DNA of 64,000 nucleotides from Azospirillaceae bacterium (GTDB lineage Bacteria; Pseudomonadota; Alphaproteobacteria; Azospirillales; Azospirillaceae). Numbering within the stretch: position 1 is the first letter of the stretch; the number at the start of each line of letters is the position of its first letter. The stretch covers positions 34,019-98,018 of the forward strand of contig JARLIO010000052.1 of assembly GCA_031291675.1 (NCBI GenBank), in the 5' to 3' direction. Of the stretch, positions 56,621 through 64,000 are shown one piece after another. The notes under the pieces were generated by a model, which had not been told where the DNA came from, searched no databases, and saw only the letters and a program-made list of their open reading frames with translations. A program made the translations under genes and the position numbers.

Positions 56621-57241
56621 GTGCCCCGTCTGATTCTGTTCAACAAGCCGTTCGACGTGCTGTCCCAGTTCACCGACCGGGAGCACGGACGGGTGACGCT
56701 GGCCAACTTCATCCCACTGCCCGATGTCGTCGCGGCGGGTCGCCTCGACCGCGACAGCGAAGGCCTGCTGCTGCTGACCGATGACGGCGCGCTGCAGCAC
56801 CGGATCGCCGATCCGCGCCACAAGGCGGCCAAGACCTATTGGGCACAGGTCGAAGGGTGTCCGAGCGACGCCGCCCTGGCGCCGCTGCGCCAGGGACTGG
56901 TGCTGAAAGATGGCCCGACGCGGCCGGCCGGCGCGCGCCTGATCGAGGAACCACCGGGCCTGTGGCCGCGCGATCCCCCGATCCGTTTCCGGGCGGCGAT
57001 CCCGACCGGCTGGATCGAGCTGGTGCTGCGCGAGGGGCGCAATCGCCAAGTCCGGCGCATGACGGCGGCCATCGGTTTCCCAACATTGCGGCTGATCCGC
57101 TGGGCGATCGGCGATTGGACGCTCGAGGGCCTCGCCCCGGGCGAATGGCGCGAGGTGCCGGCCCCCGCCGGCACCGTGGCACCCGTGCCGGCGGGAAAGC
57201 GGCTGATCACCGACAAGCCGGATCGTCGGCGAATCCGATAG
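56621..57241 (+). CDS. rluE: 23S rRNA pseudouridine synthase RluE-like
   Basis: A 206-residue pseudouridine synthase of the RsuA/RluE group without an S4 domain, as in RluE, which modifies U2457 in 23S rRNA. The catalytic Asp43 lies in [15 protein letters not shown], and the NRQVRRM and REGRNRQ region near residue 140 is conserved. The C-terminal 25 residues are basic and may hold RNA. The start is GTG with only a weak ribosome-binding site; translation may depend on the mrp gene 15 bases upstream. Confidence 0.88.
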   Translation: MPRLILFNKPFDVLSQFTDREHGRVTLANFIPLPDVVAAGRLDRDSEGLLLLTDDGALQHRIADPRHKAAKTYWAQVEGCPSDAALAPLRQGLVLKDGPTRPAGARLIEEPPGLWPRDPPIRFRAAIPTGWIELVLREGRNRQVRRMTAAIGFPTLRLIRWAIGDWTLEGLAPGEWREVPAPAGTVAPVPAGKRLITDKPDRRRIR

Positions 57242-57260
57242 CCGGCCGTTGCTGCCCGCT

Positions 57261-60200
57261 TCACACCGAGAAATATTTGGCGCGCGGGTGGTGCACCACG
57301 ATCGCCGAAGTGCTTTGTTCAGGATGAAGCTGGGATTCATCCGACAGCTCAACCCCGATCCGTTCCGCCCCCAACAGGCGCAGGAGCGGTGCCTGATCCT
57401 CCAGCCGCGGGCACGCCGGATAGCCAAAGCTGTAGCGGCTGCCGCGGTAACCCTGCTGCAACAGCTTGTCGATGTCGCGATCGTCATCCTGGCCGAAGCC
57501 CAGCTCGGCGCGGATCCGGGTATGGACGAATTCCGCCAGGGCCTCTGTCATCTCGACCGACAGGCCATGGAGATAGAGATAATCCTGGTAGCGATTCTCG
57601 GCAAACCAGTCCCGCGCGACGTCCGAGGCCTTGGACCCCATCGTCACGACCTGCAGCCCGATGACATCGCGCTCGGGGCCATCGATATCGCGGAAGAAGT
57701 CGGCAACGCACTCGCCATCGTCACGGGCCTGGCGCGGCAGGGTGAAACGCGCGACCTCCGATCGGGTCTCCGGACTGAACAACACCAGATCATTGCCCTC
57801 GGCCGCACAGGGCCAGAAACCATAGACCGCCCGCGGCGCCAGGATGCTCTCGGCGGCGTCCAGGGCCAACATCCGCTTCAGGATCGGACGCAGTTCGATC
57901 CTGGCCCATTCCCGGAATTCGTCGAGCGTCCGGCCTTCCTTGCGAAAGCCCCATTGCAGCTGATAGAGCATCCGCTCATTCAGAAAGGGGACCAGCGCCG
58001 GCACCTTGACCTGATCCAGCACCCGGGCACCCCAGAAGGGCGGAACAGGAACCGCGACACCCTGGCCCAGGCGCGCCCGACGGGCACGGATCGCCGCAAG
58101 ATCAAGCGGCCCGCTGGCAGCCTCGGTCGCCTGGCCGATGCGCCGCTTGGTATTGGCGGCGCGACCGCTGCGCTTGGCCTGCAACGCCGCCGTGAACGTG
58201 TCGAACTGCCCCTCGACAACCCGGTCCATCAAGGCCAATCCATCGAAAGCGTCCCGGGCATAGGCGACGCGTCCGGAATCATAGGCCTGGACGCAATCCT
58301 CCTCGACAAAGGCCCGGGTCAGCGCGGCACCACCCAGCAGGACCGGGATATCGATCCCGGATCGCGACAACTCAGCCAGATTTTCCTTCATCACCACGGT
58401 CGACTTGACCAGCAGGCCCGACATGCCGATCGCATCGGCCTTGTGCTCCCGCGCCGCGGCGAGGATCGGCCCGATCGGCTGTTTGATGCCCAGATTGACA
58501 ACCCGGTAGCCATTGTTGGTCAGGATGATGTCGACCAGATTCTTGCCGATATCATGGACATCGCCCTTGACCGTCGCGAGCACGATCGTGCCCTTCTGCT
58601 GGCCCTCGGCCCGTTCCATGTGAGGTTCCAGAAAGGCGACCGCGGCCTTCATGGTTTCCGCGGACTGGAGCACGAACGGTAACTGCATCTTGCCGGAACC
58701 GAACAGCTCGCCGACGACCTTCATGCCGTCAAGCAGGATCTTGTTGATGATGTCGAGCGGCGGGAACTGCGTCAGCGCCTCGGCCAGATCCTCGTCCAAC
58801 CCCTTGCGGTCGCCGTCGACGATGCGCAGCTTCAGCCGGTCCTCGACCCGTTCCGGACGGACCCGGTCCGCCGTTTTCGTGGCCTGTCGGCCGCTGAACA
58901 GCCCCATGAACACATGCAACGGATCATAGCCGTCGCGGCGACGGTCCCAGATCAGATCCTCGGCGATCTGGACATCTTCGGCTTCGATCTTGTGCAGCGG
59001 CATGATCTTGGAGACATGGACGATCGCGCCGGTCATGCCCCGGCGCACCGCATGCTCGAGAAAAACCGAATTCAGGACGTGGCGCGCCGCCGGATTGAGA
59101 CCGAACGACACGTTGGACAGGCCCAGGATCACCTGACAATCGGGCATCTCGCGCCGGATCGCCTCGATCCCCTCCAGGGTCCACAGGGCCAGCTTGCGAT
59201 CATCCTCGTTGCCGGTGGCGATCGTGAAGGTCAGCGGATCAAACAGCAGGTCGGCGGGCGCCAGCCCATACTCGTTGACCGCGAGATCATAAAGTCGCCG
59301 CGCCACCGCAAGCTTGCGCTCCGGTGTCTTCGCCATGCCTTGCTCATCGATGGTCAGCGCGATCACCGCACAACCGAACTTGCGCGCCAGTTCCAGACGC
59401 TGGCGCGCCGGCGTCTCGCCATCCTCGAAATTGATCGAATTCAGGATCGCCTTGCCGCCGTAACGCTGCAAGGCCTGCTCCAGAACCGTCAGCTCGGTCG
59501 AATCAATCACCAGCGGCGCGTTGACCGCACCGACGAACCGGGTCACGACCTCGTTCATCTCCGCGACCTCGTCGCGACCGACAAACGCGGTACACAGATC
59601 GAGGCAGTGCGACCCTTCGCGGACCTGTTCGCGCGCCATGTCGACGCAGCCGTCCCAGTCGTGACGCTCCTGCAACTCGCGCCACCGCTTGCTGCCATTG
59701 GCGTTGCAACGTTCGCCGATCGACAGATAGGCATTCTCCTGGCGCAACGGCACCTGGCCATAGAGCGACGCCACCGCCGGAACCCAATGGACGGTCCGCG
59801 ATTTCACGCGAGGCCGGATGCCACTGTCGGCATGCCGCCGCAGCATCGCATCGAGCGCGGCGATATGCTCGATATTGGTGCCGCAGCAGCCACCAACCAG
59901 ATTGACGCCGTCTTCACGCAGGAAACGTTCAACCCATTGGGCCAACTGATCGGCTGCCAGCGGGTAGCGGGCACTGCCGTCGACCAGTTCCGGCAAGCCG
60001 GCGTTGGGCTGCACCGAAATCAGCCCGGGCCAATTGTCGGAGAGCCATTTGACATGCTCGGCCATTTCCTGGGGGCCCGTGGCGCAGTTCAAGCCCATCA
60101 GAGGAACACCGAGCGCCTGGATCACGGTCGCGGCCGCGGCAATGTCCGGCCCGACCAGGAGCGTGCCGGTGGTCTCCACCGTGACCTGGACGAAAATCGG

Positions 60201-60752
60201 CGTATCGGTCCCGGCCGCCGCGCGCGCCGCCTTGCCGCCGTTCACCGCCGCCTTGATCTGCAACGTGTCCTGGCAGGTCTCGATCAGGATGGCGTCGGCA
60301 CCGCCCGCGATCAAACCGCCACATTGGGTGGTATAGGCGGCCTCCAGGGTCGGGTAGTCGATGTGCCCGAGGGTCGGCAACCGGGTTCCCGGCCCCACCG
60401 AGCCCAGAACGAAACGATCGCGCCCGTCCGCGGCGAGCCCCTCGGCGGCCTCACGCGCGATCTCGGCGGCCCGCTGATTGATTTCGAATGCCCGTTCGCC
60501 CAGATCGAACTCGCCCAGCGTTATCGGCGACGCCCCAAAACTGTTGGTTTCCACCATGTCGGCGCCGGCCTGGAAATAGCCACGGTGGATTTCCCGGACC
60601 AGATCGGGACGCGACAGGACCAGGACATCAGTGCAATTTTCCCGTCCCCAATAGTCACGTTCGACATCGAGATCGAGCGCCTGGACGCGGCTGCCCATGC
60701 CCCCGTCACAGAGCAGAACACGTTGCGTCAGGATATCGAGCAGATGGGCCAC
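57261..60752 (-). CDS. metH: Cobalamin-dependent methionine synthase
   Basis: A full-length MetH of 1163 residues that methylates homocysteine with methyl-tetrahydrofolate through B12. Domains in order: homocysteine-binding with zinc cysteines (GLNCATG, VGGCCGTN), folate-binding (SIGERCNANGS), B12 cap, B12-binding with the cobalt-ligand His in GDVHDIGKN, and the AdoMet reactivation domain (RYSFGYPACP). The start is GTG, supported by GAGGTGA. It is the third gene after the ArsR-type regulator and metF. All domains are on one chain, unlike the split MetH of some alphaproteobacteria. Confidence 0.96.
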   Translation of the reverse strand: MAHLLDILTQRVLLCDGGMGSRVQALDLDVERDYWGRENCTDVLVLSRPDLVREIHRGYFQAGADMVETNSFGASPITLGEFDLGERAFEINQRAAEIAREAAEGLAADGRDRFVLGSVGPGTRLPTLGHIDYPTLEAAYTTQCGGLIAGGADAILIETCQDTLQIKAAVNGGKAARAAAGTDTPIFVQVTVETTGTLLVGPDIAAAATVIQALGVPLMGLNCATGPQEMAEHVKWLSDNWPGLISVQPNAGLPELVDGSARYPLAADQLAQWVERFLREDGVNLVGGCCGTNIEHIAALDAMLRRHADSGIRPRVKSRTVHWVPAVASLYGQVPLRQENAYLSIGERCNANGSKRWRELQERHDWDGCVDMAREQVREGSHCLDLCTAFVGRDEVAEMNEVVTRFVGAVNAPLVIDSTELTVLEQALQRYGGKAILNSINFEDGETPARQRLELARKFGCAVIALTIDEQGMAKTPERKLAVARRLYDLAVNEYGLAPADLLFDPLTFTIATGNEDDRKLALWTLEGIEAIRREMPDCQVILGLSNVSFGLNPAARHVLNSVFLEHAVRRGMTGAIVHVSKIMPLHKIEAEDVQIAEDLIWDRRRDGYDPLHVFMGLFSGRQATKTADRVRPERVEDRLKLRIVDGDRKGLDEDLAEALTQFPPLDIINKILLDGMKVVGELFGSGKMQLPFVLQSAETMKAAVAFLEPHMERAEGQQKGTIVLATVKGDVHDIGKNLVDIILTNNGYRVVNLGIKQPIGPILAAAREHKADAIGMSGLLVKSTVVMKENLAELSRSGIDIPVLLGGAALTRAFVEEDCVQAYDSGRVAYARDAFDGLALMDRVVEGQFDTFTAALQAKRSGRAANTKRRIGQATEAASGPLDLAAIRARRARLGQGVAVPVPPFWGARVLDQVKVPALVPFLNERMLYQLQWGFRKEGRTLDEFREWARIELRPILKRMLALDAAESILAPRAVYGFWPCAAEGNDLVLFSPETRSEVARFTLPRQARDDGECVADFFRDIDGPERDVIGLQVVTMGSKASDVARDWFAENRYQDYLYLHGLSVEMTEALAEFVHTRIRAELGFGQDDDRDIDKLLQQGYRGSRYSFGYPACPRLEDQAPLLRLLGAERIGVELSDESQLHPEQSTSAIVVHHPRAKYFSV

Positions 60753-60822
60753 GGTGTCACCTCGGAAAAACAGGGCAGCGGGATCGGTGGTGGGAACAAC
60801 AACGACTCAGGGCATACACCGC

Positions 60823-61749
60823 TCAAGGCAGTGATAACGCCGGCTTGGCCCGAAGGCCCAGCATGTGGCATATCGCAAAGGTCAGCTCCGCCCGGTTCAA
60901 CGTATAGAAGTGAAATTCACGGAACCCGAGCTCAATCAGTTTGCGGCATTGCTCGACAGCGACATTGGCGGCCACCAGTTGGCGCGTCTCCGGATCCCCG
61001 TCCAAGCCGTCGAACAACTCGGCCATCCAGCCGGGAACCCGGGCGCCGCAGCGGCCAGCGAATTCGACGGTCTTGCTGAAATTGGTGATCGGCAGAATTC
61101 CAGGAACGATCGGCACCGCGATTCCGGCGGACCGGGCGCGATCGACAAAGCGAATGAACGCCTCGGTGTCGAAGAAGAATTGCGTGATGGCCCGCGTGGC
61201 GCCGGCGTCGATCTTGCGCTTGAGGTTGTCCAGGTCATCCGCCGCCGAACGGGCCTCCGGATGAACCTCGGGATAGGCGGCAACGCTGATCTCAAAGGGC
61301 GCGACCTGCCCCAATCCCGCAACCAGTTCGGCGGCGTAGCGATATCCGTCCCGCGGTGCGAGGGCGTCATCGGCCAGCGCGCCGACGATGGGATCGCCGC
61401 GCAAGGCCACGATGTGGCGAATCCCGGCCTGCCAATAAGCAAGCGCGATCCGGTTGATTTCGGCCCGGGGCGCCCCGACGCAGGTCAGATGGGCCGCCGC
61501 GACCAGACCGGTTTCCGCCTGCAGCCGGGTCACGGTGGCGTGTGTCCGTTCCCGCGTTGTCCCCCCGGCACCGTAGGTGACCGAAACGAAGGCCGGTGCC
61601 AAGGGGGCCAGGCGACGCACCGCCTGCCACAGGCTCTGCTCCATTTTCTCGGTCTTGGGCGGAAAAAATTCGAAACTGACCGTCAGGCCTGCCGGCTCCG
61701 GTTTGACGGAGGGGGGCATGGGGACGTTCATCTCCGTGGCGGCGGTCAT
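60823..61749 (-). CDS. metF: Methylenetetrahydrofolate reductase
   Basis: MetF reduces methylene-THF to methyl-THF, the methyl donor for MetH. The 308-residue flavoprotein shows VSFEFFPPKT, SVTYGAGGTTR, LRGDP and QFFFD motifs, the last two lining the FAD and folate sites. Its ATG shares one base with the stop of the regulator gene (TGATG). The order regulator-metF-metH, all on one strand with a 70-bp gap before metH, suggests a single regulated methionine operon. Confidence 0.95.
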   Translation of the reverse strand: MTAATEMNVPMPPSVKPEPAGLTVSFEFFPPKTEKMEQSLWQAVRRLAPLAPAFVSVTYGAGGTTRERTHATVTRLQAETGLVAAAHLTCVGAPRAEINRIALAYWQAGIRHIVALRGDPIVGALADDALAPRDGYRYAAELVAGLGQVAPFEISVAAYPEVHPEARSAADDLDNLKRKIDAGATRAITQFFFDTEAFIRFVDRARSAGIAVPIVPGILPITNFSKTVEFAGRCGARVPGWMAELFDGLDGDPETRQLVAANVAVEQCRKLIELGFREFHFYTLNRAELTFAICHMLGLRAKPALSLP

Positions 61750-62732
61750 CAGGCGGCTCCCGTCAGGGCGAGGGTTGGAACAGCAGGCGTTGTCACAGCA
61801 ATGGCACCGCTACGAAGTGCCGGCCAGACCGTCACCGTCAGCGGCGTACCCGGCAAATGAACCACGGGGTCGACACGGAGACCGGCCTGATGACACCATC
61901 CGGCAACCTCCTCGTCGGCGAAGCCAAGCCGGCGATGCGCGTGCTCGACCCGCAATGTCTCCAGGTCGTGACGCGCAAAGTCGGCAACAAGAAGAAGGCC
62001 GCCGGGGCGCAGCACGCGAGCGGCCTCCGCGATCACGACCGCCGGTGACTCGGCGAAATGCAGCACCTGATGGATCAACACCAGATCGAACGTCTCCGCA
62101 TCCAGTGGCAATTGGTACATGTCGGCCTGACGCACCTGGCAATGGCGCAATCCCGCCTGCTCCAGATTGGCGCGCGCGATCGCCAGCATCTCGCGCGACT
62201 GGTCGAGACCCAGGCCGTGGCGAACGCGCGGCCCGAACAGTTCGAGCATCCGGCCCGTACCGGTACCAATGTCAAGCAGGTCGGAGAGGGGCCGATCATC
62301 GACCAGACGGAGCAGCACCGCCTCAACCTCCGGCTCGGGGACATGAAGGCGGCGGATCTCGTGCCAACGACTGGCGCTGAGGCGAAAATAGGCGGCAGCC
62401 GCCTCGGCGCGCTGGCGTTTGATCGCCTCCTCACGCTCGCTGTCGCGGATGATCTGCAGATCATCGGGCGGAATCGCGGCAATCAGGGTGCGCGCGAGGC
62501 TGGCGCAGCGTCCACGCTCCGCCAGCCGATAAAACGCCCAGGTCCCCTCCGGAAATCGGTCCAGCAGGCCGGCATCGCACAGTAATTTGAGATGACGGGA
62601 GATCCGTGGCTGGCTTTGACCGAGGATCTGAACCAGATCGCTGACTGTCAATTCCCCCCGACCACAGAGCGCGAGCAACCGCAACCGGGTCGGTTCCGCT
62701 GCCGCCTTGAGCGCCGAGAGCAGGAAATCCAT
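61749..62732 (-). CDS. ArsR-family regulator fused to a SAM-dependent methyltransferase domain
   Basis: A 327-residue fusion. The N-terminal winged helix (about 1-75, AEPTRLRLLALCGRGELTVSDL and QPRISRHLKLL) is of the ArsR type without the metal-binding cysteine motif. The C-terminal part (about 115-300) is a class I methyltransferase with SAM motif LLDIGTGTG (154-160). The domain may sense SAM or SAH, or methylate a small molecule. It heads the metF-metH operon and a palindromic operator lies just upstream, so it is probably the methionine-cycle repressor. The ATG at 62732 opens the ArsR fold directly. Confidence 0.88.
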   Translation of the reverse strand: MDFLLSALKAAAEPTRLRLLALCGRGELTVSDLVQILGQSQPRISRHLKLLCDAGLLDRFPEGTWAFYRLAERGRCASLARTLIAAIPPDDLQIIRDSEREEAIKRQRAEAAAAYFRLSASRWHEIRRLHVPEPEVEAVLLRLVDDRPLSDLLDIGTGTGRMLELFGPRVRHGLGLDQSREMLAIARANLEQAGLRHCQVRQADMYQLPLDAETFDLVLIHQVLHFAESPAVVIAEAARVLRPGGLLLVADFARHDLETLRVEHAHRRLGFADEEVAGWCHQAGLRVDPVVHLPGTPLTVTVWPALRSGAIAVTTPAVPTLALTGAA

Positions 62733-62770
62733 GATCGTCCACCACCATTCCACCATCGCATAATCTATAT

Positions 62771-62786
62771 ATAAAGATATCCTTAT
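62771..62786. promoter_or_regulatory. Palindromic operator of the regulator-metF-metH operon
   Basis: ATAAAGATATCCTTAT is symmetric at 14 of 16 positions. It lies 39-54 bp upstream of the regulator's ATG, next to the AT-rich TATATATAGAT that may hold the -10 box on the minus strand. An autorepressor site is inferred from position and symmetry. Confidence 0.6.
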
Positions 62787-63017
62787 GAATAGAGAAGAAC
62801 TTTCACCGCGTTCGGCATCGAACCCGCGCATTCTGTGGCGCGATTGCCAGATGAGTCCGAATCATGCCTCGCACTGCGGTCACCACCACCCCATGTTAGC
62901 GATAGCCACGTCGGTTCCCAGGTGTTACCGATCTTGCCTTATGCCACCGTGCATCCCCATGTCTTCTGGCAACGCTCCATCGTGCCGGACCGTGATGAGC
63001 AACTTTTCGAGACTGAC

Positions 63018-63689
63018 ATGACTCTGCGTCGATTCTCCGTCATCCCGCTTGCCGTTACCGCATGGGCAGTCTTGGCGCCCCCGACTTACGCGGCGCCCGT
63101 CCTTCTTCATTCCGCCGCAACGCCACGGCCGGTCGTGGCCGTCGCCGACGATGCGTCCGGGTTCATCGAGGACCTCGGACGACGGGCGATCGACGTTCTG
63201 ACCCGGCCTCAGATCACGAAAGGCGCGACCGCTGCAAAATTCCAGCAAATGCTGAGTGAGGGATTCGACGTTCCCCTGATCGGACGCTTTGTCCTTGGAC
63301 AATATTGGCGACAGGCGACACCCCAGCAGCAGCAGGAATATATCGATCTCTTCACGAAGCTGATTGCCGGCGTTTATGCCGATAGATTTTCAACTTATGC
63401 CGGAAAAGATCTGAGCGTCGAGAAGAACTTCAAGATCCTGGGAAGCCATCCCGAGGGCAACGCCGATCAAATCGTCACCTCGAATTTGATCCGTCCCGAC
63501 GGTCCGGCCTTGAAGGTTGACTGGCGCGTGCGCAATGAGAGTGGCCAATTCAAGATCATTGATGTCGCCGTCGAAGGCGTCAGCATGAGCGTCACCCAGC
63601 GGTCGGAATTCTCGTCCGTGATCCAGCGTGGCGGCGGCAACATTGAGAGCCTCCTCCAGGCGTTGCGCCAGCGAGTCGCCGGTACCTGA
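63018..63689 (+). CDS. MlaC/Ttg2D-family phospholipid-binding ABC transporter auxiliary protein
   Basis: A 223-residue exported protein with a signal peptide of about 25 residues (ending PPTYA). The mature part has the MlaC hallmarks: FDVPLIGRFVLGQYWRQATPQQQQEY and a closing DVAVEGVSMSVTQRSEF. MlaC proteins carry phospholipids between the outer and inner membranes; relatives occur in hopanoid loci as HpnM. The ATG at 63018 is chosen because the signal peptide starts there; 61 upstream residues in the same frame look non-coding. No mlaABDEF genes are in view. Confidence 0.85.
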   Translation: MTLRRFSVIPLAVTAWAVLAPPTYAAPVLLHSAATPRPVVAVADDASGFIEDLGRRAIDVLTRPQITKGATAAKFQQMLSEGFDVPLIGRFVLGQYWRQATPQQQQEYIDLFTKLIAGVYADRFSTYAGKDLSVEKNFKILGSHPEGNADQIVTSNLIRPDGPALKVDWRVRNESGQFKIIDVAVEGVSMSVTQRSEFSSVIQRGGGNIESLLQALRQRVAGT

Positions 63690-63788
63690 CCCCAAGCCGG
63701 CACCGACAGCAGACCGGCAACCGTCTATCCGAACCGGCCACGGCGAGGAACCGTCCCTGAAGGGCCGTCGTCCCGCCCAAGGGTGATC

Positions 63789-64000
63789 ATGTCTGAACAC
63801 GACGGGCTTTATCACCGCCTGTTCAGCCATCCCTTGATGGTGGAGCAGTTGTTGCGGGACTTCGTGCCTGCGGCCCTGTCGGCCGGGCCGGATTTCGGCC
63901 GCATGGAGCGGGTCAACGCCAAATTCCATGCCCGCGACAACCGCCGGCGCGAGGGCGACGTGATCTGGCGCATCCCGATAACTGACGGCGGCGCAATCTA
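63789..64000 (+). CDS. Rpn-family nuclease/transposase-like protein, start only
   Basis: The first 70 codons of a gene cut by the right edge. The sequence YHRLFSHPLMVEQLLRDFV followed by REGDVIWRI is the start of the Rpn (recombination-promoting nuclease, PD-(D/E)XK) or DUF4351 family, often annotated as a putative transposase. The GDVIWRI strand should contain the first catalytic Asp. Such genes are mobile-like and multicopy in many genomes. Completeness cannot be judged. Confidence 0.75.
   Translation, partial: MSEHDGLYHRLFSHPLMVEQLLRDFVPAALSAGPDFGRMERVNAKFHARDNRRREGDVIWRIPITDGGAI

Noticed and set aside
62785..63021. 78-codon frame ending four bases past the MlaC-like start
   Set aside because: Its composition (many Cys, Pro and Ser) and lack of a ribosome-binding site argue against a gene. 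The region more likely holds the promoters of two divergent units.

Overview
The window is GC-rich, densely packed chromosomal DNA from an alphaproteobacterium, most likely of the Rhodospirillales type. The grounds are gene content and order: a priA/DUF484/xerC block, a TCA block mdh-sucCD-sucA-sucB-lpdA on one strand, hflKC-degP, purEK, an Mrp-type Fe-S carrier, several alphaproteobacterial small DUF proteins (DUF465, DUF4169, DUF2189), and B12-dependent MetH. No rRNA, tRNA, CRISPR array, prophage or complete insertion sequence was seen. The species call is inference.

Layout. (1) 1-3570: priA (cut by the left edge), then DUF484 and xerC overlapping. (2) 3613-6076: a ferrous-iron uptake set of ftrA (P19), ftrB (cupredoxin) and ftrD (polyferredoxin) without the expected FTR1 permease, behind a promoter covered by a Fur-box-like palindrome. 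(3) 6402-12118: oppABCDF peptide importer with hairpins between oppA and oppB. (4) 12213-21415: the TCA/2-oxoglutarate dehydrogenase block, with strong hairpins in its spacers. (5) 21416-22139: a long spacer with an orphan sigma70-like promoter and three hairpins. (6) 22140-30958: the most distinctive region. It is a one-strand cluster amiC-amiR-leader-ABC importer (UrtABCDE/FmdDEF family)-double nitrilase, which reads as an amide- or urea-type sensing, uptake and hydrolysis system with AmiR (ANTAR) antitermination. (7) 31503-33175: ECF sigma factor and membrane anti-sigma factor. (8) 33449-41061: SDR protein, propionyl-CoA synthetase, formyltransferase with a 130-bp tandem duplication at its 3' end, a second acyl-CoA synthetase, and an MFS exporter. 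(9) 41131-48676: AsmA, DUF4169, DUF2189, purEK, a degenerate GGDEF protein, DUF465. (10) 48916-57241: phosphofructokinase, ubiX, DUF465, degP, hflKC, mrp, rluE. (11) 57261-62786: methionine block with a fused ArsR-methyltransferase regulator, metF and metH, behind a palindromic operator. (12) 63018-64000: MlaC-like protein and the start of an Rpn-family nuclease.

How the genes work together. The core blocks supply central carbon metabolism, methionine and purine synthesis, and envelope quality control. Accessory functions are nutrient scavenging (iron, peptides, amides) and activation of short- and medium-chain acids. The best candidate for a little-described system is the amide cluster: a cytoplasmic AmiC sensor and an AmiR antiterminator are paired with an ABC importer instead of AmiS and amidase, and the hydrolase is a two-domain nitrilase whose second domain has lost its catalytic cysteine. 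Most starts were chosen from Shine-Dalgarno spacing and family N-termini. All function calls are from reading sequence only.
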